A stretch of DNA of 16,415 bases from JANQPA01 sp964628385 (lineage in GTDB: Bacteria; Bacteroidota; Bacteroidia; Chitinophagales; Saprospiraceae): positions 1 through 16,415 of the forward strand of contig CAZVOD010000095.1 of the NCBI GenBank assembly GCA_964628385.1, given 5' to 3'. The position numbers and the translations under genes were made by a program. Each line of letters starts with the position of its first letter. Position 1 is the stretch's first letter. The notes beneath the pieces were generated by a model. The model made no database searches. It was not told the origin of the DNA and saw only the letters and a list, made by a program, of their open reading frames with translations. Shown piece by piece: positions 12,759 to 16,415 of the stretch.

Positions 12759-14245
12759 TCTTCTAAGATTATTTTCAATGTATTTTGTATCTGATTGATC
12801 TGAGATTCTTTTTGAAAAATAATCGGGTCGGCCGCCCTGTCCTGGCAGTTCATGATACCACAGCGCTCACAAGTGGTGTGCACTTCTTTTTCCCTGATAG
12901 AGGGATCATTCAAAAAATATACCTGCTCTTTAAGATTATCATTTATTAAAAAGCCTATCGTTACCGCTACATTTTTATTTGGTGTCGGATAACTAGACCT
13001 GGCAATAGTGAAAGTCAGGTATCTGTCCTGGGTATACCAATACCTGGAAATCTGGCAATCTGCCAGCAAATGCTGCTTTGCGCTATTACTCTGATTATTC
13101 TTCAGTTGTTGTAACAAGGACAAGCCATTCCAGCGACGGCAGTAATGCTCGGACAGACCATTACCGTGGGGCTGATGCCGTTTATTGAGATGCAACTCTC
13201 GGTCAACGGAAAAGATCTCGTTCCTCGGATCATTAATAAAACGTATGAAATATAGCTTTTTTATTCCAAATGCTTGTGGTAAAATATTGGTGAGGCGGTG
13301 GTAAAACATCTCCGGTGTTGCTTTGAAATAGTCTAGAATATCGAGAAAATTACTAGCGCTCCACTTTTTTTGCCGAAAAAACGCCTGCATCTTCTCCACG
13401 ATCTGTACATACGGCATATGGAGTACCACGGAGAAGTAAATCGCTTTACTGTGGTTGAGTACCTCCTCAAAAGCATTCACTTTTACAATTGAAGAGGAAT
13501 AAGCCCGCTCTTTGATATTGAGAAAAGTAAAGGCTATTTCTTTTCCGTATTCAAAAGTCCTCTGGGTGGGCGTCAAAGCGTTATTGAGCAGCAGTTGCTT
13601 TTTTTGGGGTAAAAAGACGGAACGAAACCCCTGAAGGTCCTCATAACTGGCCAGGCCATTTTCTATAATTTCGTAATCATAGGCATCAATGAGGATTTGC
13701 TTGAGCTGATTCGGGCTCAAAGGCCGCTGATCCGGAACTTTATGCAAAGCCTGAAATTCCAGGGCGGCATCTTCCAGGTCCTGAAAATAATTGTTGTGCA
13801 TTTCAAGATAAGAGCGTAACGCACCAAAATAAAAGTGCTCCTCGGCTAATGAGTAATTGCGGGATAATTCGAGCAAAGTGCTGATGAATGCTCCTACGCG
13901 GGTAGGAGCTCCGGCAATCAACTCTACCACCTTTGCCAGGTCAATGCCAAAAAGTTCCAGTGGTAATTCATTCAGAAAATTGGATTTTACCAGCTTGGCT
14001 ACCGGGGCCAGGTTTTCACCCAACCCGGGAGCGGTAAGCTCCTCGTAGCTCACTCCTAGTGCATCAGCTAATGTGGGTATTTTATCCTCCTTGGGATATT
14101 TCTTGCCTTTCTCAATTTCGTTCAGATAAGACACAGATAGCTTGGAAGCTTTTGATAGATCAGAAAAAGACAGTTGCTTTTGCTGCCTTAATTGTTTGAC
14201 CTTCAATCCAAATATTATCTTTTCGCTTTGTGTCTTTCCTTTCAT
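12755..14245 (-). CDS. XRE-family transcriptional regulator with degenerate ImmA/IrrE-like and DUF2083-type C-terminal domains (ScfR/MlrA-like)
   Basis: This is a 496-residue DNA-binding regulator. Residues 12-68 form a lambda-repressor-type helix-turn-helix (LRQQKQLSFSDLSKASKL then SVSYLNEIEKGKKYP). The middle region (about 170-300) lies where related regulators carry an ImmA/IrrE metallopeptidase domain. The position expected for the HExxH helix reads FEYGKEIAF (231-239), so the zinc-binding histidines are missing and it is probably a pseudo-enzyme. The C-terminus has CERCG-IMNC-QDR (C459, C462, C467, R470), the cysteine motif of DUF2083-type short-chain acyl-CoA-responsive regulators such as RamB, MlrA and ScfR. 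A ligand such as an acyl-CoA is thus plausible but inferred. A perfect 12-base palindrome lies upstream at 14316-14327, a candidate operator shared with the divergent MutS-family gene. Confidence 0.82.
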   Translation of the reverse strand: MKGKTQSEKIIFGLKVKQLRQQKQLSFSDLSKASKLSVSYLNEIEKGKKYPKEDKIPTLADALGVSYEELTAPGLGENLAPVAKLVKSNFLNELPLELFGIDLAKVVELIAGAPTRVGAFISTLLELSRNYSLAEEHFYFGALRSYLEMHNNYFQDLEDAALEFQALHKVPDQRPLSPNQLKQILIDAYDYEIIENGLASYEDLQGFRSVFLPQKKQLLLNNALTPTQRTFEYGKEIAFTFLNIKERAYSSSIVKVNAFEEVLNHSKAIYFSVVLHMPYVQIVEKMQAFFRQKKWSASNFLDILDYFKATPEMFYHRLTNILPQAFGIKKLYFIRFINDPRNEIFSVDRELHLNKRHQPHGNGLSEHYCRRWNGLSLLQQLKNNQSNSAKQHLLADCQISRYWYTQDRYLTFTIARSSYPTPNKNVAVTIGFLINDNLKEQVYFLNDPSIREKEVHTTCERCGIMNCQDRAADPIIFQKESQINQIQNTLKIILEE

Positions 14246-14315
14246 ATAGTTGATTTTTTGCTCAGCCCACCAATTTTACCAAGAGCCACCGAAAAACCTA
14301 AAAGTACATATATCA

Positions 14316-14327
14316 GCGAATATTCGC
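14316..14327. promoter_or_regulatory. Perfect palindrome, candidate operator of the XRE regulator
   Basis: GCGAATATTCGC is a perfect 12-base palindrome in the divergent region between the XRE regulator (start 14245) and the MutS-family gene (start 14517). A second, spaced inverted repeat ACCAAT-N9-ATTGGT lies at 14365-14385. Palindromes of this sort near a helix-turn-helix gene are often autoregulatory sites. No binding evidence exists here, and neither flanking gene has a clean -7 element in the region. Confidence 0.45.
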
Positions 14328-14516
14328 AGGGATGAAAGCTGGTTTTTCTTGGAAATCATCTTTTACCAATGGTGAGTCTATTGGTTAAATGCAAATAATT
14401 TATTGGAAAGTATTTTATCTATACAAGTTTGTTTTTTAAAGACCGCTCTTAAACCACTGGCAATTTTCCCTAAGCTCCCTTATTTTGCAGCACTTTTGAG
14501 AAACTTAAAAAAGAAC

Positions 14517-16361
14517 ATGCAAAATACTGAGGAATTGACAGGACAGGCCTTCCAACAAATAAACGAGCTGTACAAACAGCGATCAGCAACTACACAGCAA
14601 AAGGCCGCTCAGCTTCATCGACAGTACAATCAGTTATCGTTTGTGCGCCTTGCTGCTTTTTTGGTAGGGATGGTAGCTGTGGGCGCCCTTTGGACCGTCC
14701 ACCTGGCTATCGGTGCTGTGGCCACCCTGTTATTTATAATGAGCTTTTATCGATTTGTAATTTGGCATCAAAAAATCAAGGAAGAAGCCGTGCACAATGA
14801 ACGTTTGCAGGAGATCAACGAAAAAGAATTGCGGGCACTGCACTATGATTTCTCAGTTTTCGAGCAAGGAAAGGAATTGATTGATCCCTCGCACCCCTAC
14901 TTGATTGACCTGGACCTTTTTGGGGCGCATTCTGTTTTTCAGGCTTGCAACCGGACCGTTTCTATTTTGGGTAAAAAAAGGCTGGCCAGTTTTTTGACCC
15001 ATCCTGCCTCGGTAGAAGAAATTCGGCAAAGGCAGGAAGCTGTTTTAGAGTTGGCCCCCCTGGTGAGTTGGCGTCAGGACTTTCAGGCCCTGGCCGGAGG
15101 GCAGGAAGATGATGAAAAGCAATTGTACAACCTTAAAAGATGGCTGGAAATGCCTGCTTTCTTTGAAGGTAGAAATGGGCTGAAAATCATGCTAGCCGTG
15201 GTACCCATATGGATGTTTGCTGGTCTGACCTTATGTATGACTCTTTGGCCCATTGAAGCGTTTCTATTATTTCTTATCTTGCCGGCTTTTTTACTCAGGC
15301 AAAACTTTGAGCGTATCACCGAGCACCACGAACGGACGGCCAAAGCCGTGGCCACTCTTGAAAAGTACGGACGGTTAATAGAACACGTGGAAGGCCTGGA
15401 TTTTGGTACGTCGCTGCTGCAGCAGGCTAAACATTTTCTAGCATCCAACCCTATTCCGGCATCTAAAAGCATTACCAAATTGGCCTATATCATCAGCCAG
15501 TTGAATGTGCGCTACAATCCTTTTGCTATAGTCTTAAGTTTGTTTGTTTTATGGGAAATGCAGTGGTTTCGACGATTAGACAAATGGAAAGCGCAATACG
15601 GAACACAATTACCCGACTGGTTCGAAGGCCTGCAAACTTTTGATGTTATGAACAGCATGGCTGTGTTACAGGCCAATAACCCCGACTGGATCATGCCTGA
15701 AATTACCACCGCTAATGAAATACAGGCAACATCATTAGGTCATCCATTAATCCATTCCCAAAAAAGAGTGAATAATGATATCATCTTACCCACCAATGGC
15801 CATATCAAGTTAATAACTGGTTCAAACATGGGAGGAAAGTCGACTTTTCTGCGTACTGTAGGCCTGAACGTCGTACTGGCAATGAGTGGGCTACCCGTTT
15901 GTGCCAAAACATTTGCTCTGCCGCCCATGTGGGTATATACCAGCATGCGTACTCAGGATTCCCTGCACGAAAACACTTCTTCCTTTTGGGCCGAGCTTAA
16001 ACGTCTAAAGACCATCATTGAAGCAGTAGAAGATAACAAAACCACTAAAGCTCCTCACCCCCAAGTTCTATTTTTGCTAGATGAAATTTTGAAAGGCACA
16101 AATTCTGCCGATCGCCATAAAGGCTCACGGGCCCTTATCCTCCAATTGATCGAGGCACAAGGCTCCGGCTTAGTCGCCACCCACGACCTCGAGTTGGGAG
16201 ACCTGGCCGGGCAATTCCCGGAAGCTATAGAAAATTGGTGCTTTGAAGTAAATATTGACAACGGAAAGCTTCATTTTGATTACAAACTCAAAAAAGGCAT
16301 CAGCAAGAGCTTCAATGCTACCATCTTGATGCAAGAAATGGGAATCCGAGTAAAGAATTGA
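14517..16361 (+). CDS. Membrane-anchored MutS-family ATPase
   Basis: This 614-residue protein keeps the MutS core and clamp/ATPase parts but appears to lack the N-terminal mismatch-recognition and connector domains. Two hydrophobic pairs (about 43-63 and 65-83; 224-245 and 247-260) and one further span (335-346) predict an integral membrane protein. From about 121 to 160 it has the MutS domain III start, with DPSHPYLIDLDLFGAHSVFQ and NRTVSILGKKRLASFLTHP. The ATPase has Walker A GSNMGGKS (435-442), the signature DSLHENTSSFWAELKRL near 481-497, Walker B LFLLDE (518-523) followed by GTNS, and the ATHD switch (554-557). I start it at ATG 14517; the frame is open to a TTG at 14403, but those 38 residues look like leader. 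Similar proteins in Bacteroidota are annotated as mismatch-repair MutS. A repair role is doubtful for a membrane protein without domain I. Confidence 0.88.
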   Translation: MQNTEELTGQAFQQINELYKQRSATTQQKAAQLHRQYNQLSFVRLAAFLVGMVAVGALWTVHLAIGAVATLLFIMSFYRFVIWHQKIKEEAVHNERLQEINEKELRALHYDFSVFEQGKELIDPSHPYLIDLDLFGAHSVFQACNRTVSILGKKRLASFLTHPASVEEIRQRQEAVLELAPLVSWRQDFQALAGGQEDDEKQLYNLKRWLEMPAFFEGRNGLKIMLAVVPIWMFAGLTLCMTLWPIEAFLLFLILPAFLLRQNFERITEHHERTAKAVATLEKYGRLIEHVEGLDFGTSLLQQAKHFLASNPIPASKSITKLAYIISQLNVRYNPFAIVLSLFVLWEMQWFRRLDKWKAQYGTQLPDWFEGLQTFDVMNSMAVLQANNPDWIMPEITTANEIQATSLGHPLIHSQKRVNNDIILPTNGHIKLITGSNMGGKSTFLRTVGLNVVLAMSGLPVCAKTFALPPMWVYTSMRTQDSLHENTSSFWAELKRLKTIIEAVEDNKTTKAPHPQVLFLLDEILKGTNSADRHKGSRALILQLIEAQGSGLVATHDLELGDLAGQFPEAIENWCFEVNIDNGKLHFDYKLKKGISKSFNATILMQEMGIRVKN

Positions 16362-16413
16362 AATAAAAAGGGAGAGACGAGAGATAAGAAGTAGGAGGCA
16401 GAAGGGAGATTTT
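16362..16413. repeat. Purine-rich intergenic tract
   Basis: The 52 bases after the MutS-family stop codon are almost entirely A and G, with degenerate GGGAGA / GACGAGAGA / AAGAAG / GGAGGCAGAAGGGAGA units. The tract is cut by the end of the window, so its full length is unknown. It is not a canonical terminator, since there is no stem. Such purine-rich intergenic runs occur in many Bacteroidota genomes, as far as I recall. Confidence 0.5.
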
Positions 16414-16415
16414 AT

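Noticed and set aside
14403..14516. N-terminal extension of the MutS-family protein starting at TTG
   Set aside because: The 38 extra residues are not typical of the family, begin at a non-ATG codon, and are better read as leader before ATG 14517.
1..16415. CRISPR array, tRNA, rRNA, insertion sequence, toxin-antitoxin or restriction-modification genes
   Set aside because: No regularly spaced direct repeats, cloverleaf-type sequence, transposase or integrase motifs, or such gene families were seen on either strand by reading; a dedicated search was not possible.

Overview
The window looks like a chromosomal segment from a member of the Bacteroidota, probably Cytophagia/Saprospiria-like. Four things point there: a promoter matching the Bacteroidota primary-sigma consensus (TTG-N20-TATATTTG) before the ECF sigma gene; weak or absent Shine-Dalgarno sequences; an ECF sigma factor followed by a long anti-sigma/outer-membrane-barrel protein; and a ParC-type topoisomerase subunit, SmpB and short conserved hypotheticals of Bacteroidota style. 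This is inference from gene content; no species can be named from sequence alone. No rRNA, tRNA, CRISPR array, insertion sequence or phage gene was seen.

Layout. (1) 1-3399, plus strand: a hemolysin III/PAQR membrane protein; a TerB-like small protein followed after 1 base by an unrecognised 249-residue protein; a TauD/TfdA-type non-haem iron dioxygenase; and the decayed remains of a von Willebrand factor A protein. A long inverted repeat at 3398-3466 separates this block from (2) 3498-8233, minus strand: a membrane fatty acid desaturase, and a compact parC / gamma-carbonic-anhydrase-like / small-hypothetical operon. (3) 8234-8598: an AT-rich divergent promoter region. (4) 8599-10930, plus strand: an ECF sigma factor overlapping the gene of a protein with four tandem cytoplasmic repeats, a short membrane segment, a disordered periplasmic linker and a C-terminal beta-barrel. 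(5) 10963-14245, minus strand: an smpB / alpha-beta hydrolase pair, and a ScfR/MlrA-like XRE regulator overlapping a YbjQ-family gene by 4 bases. (6) 14517-16361, plus strand: a membrane-anchored MutS-family ATPase, divergent from the XRE regulator, followed by a purine-rich tract at the window end.

The most interesting system is the sigma/anti-sigma pair at 8599-10930. The second protein appears to cross both membranes, so an outer-membrane event could be relayed directly to a cytoplasmic sigma factor. This fits the dual membrane-spanning anti-sigma (Dma) architecture described in Bacteroides. The fourfold, precisely phased repeat in its cytoplasmic part is the unusual point here. Second comes the membrane-embedded MutS homologue, which keeps the ATPase but appears to lack the mismatch-recognition domain. 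The rest is mostly housekeeping and lipid/envelope metabolism.
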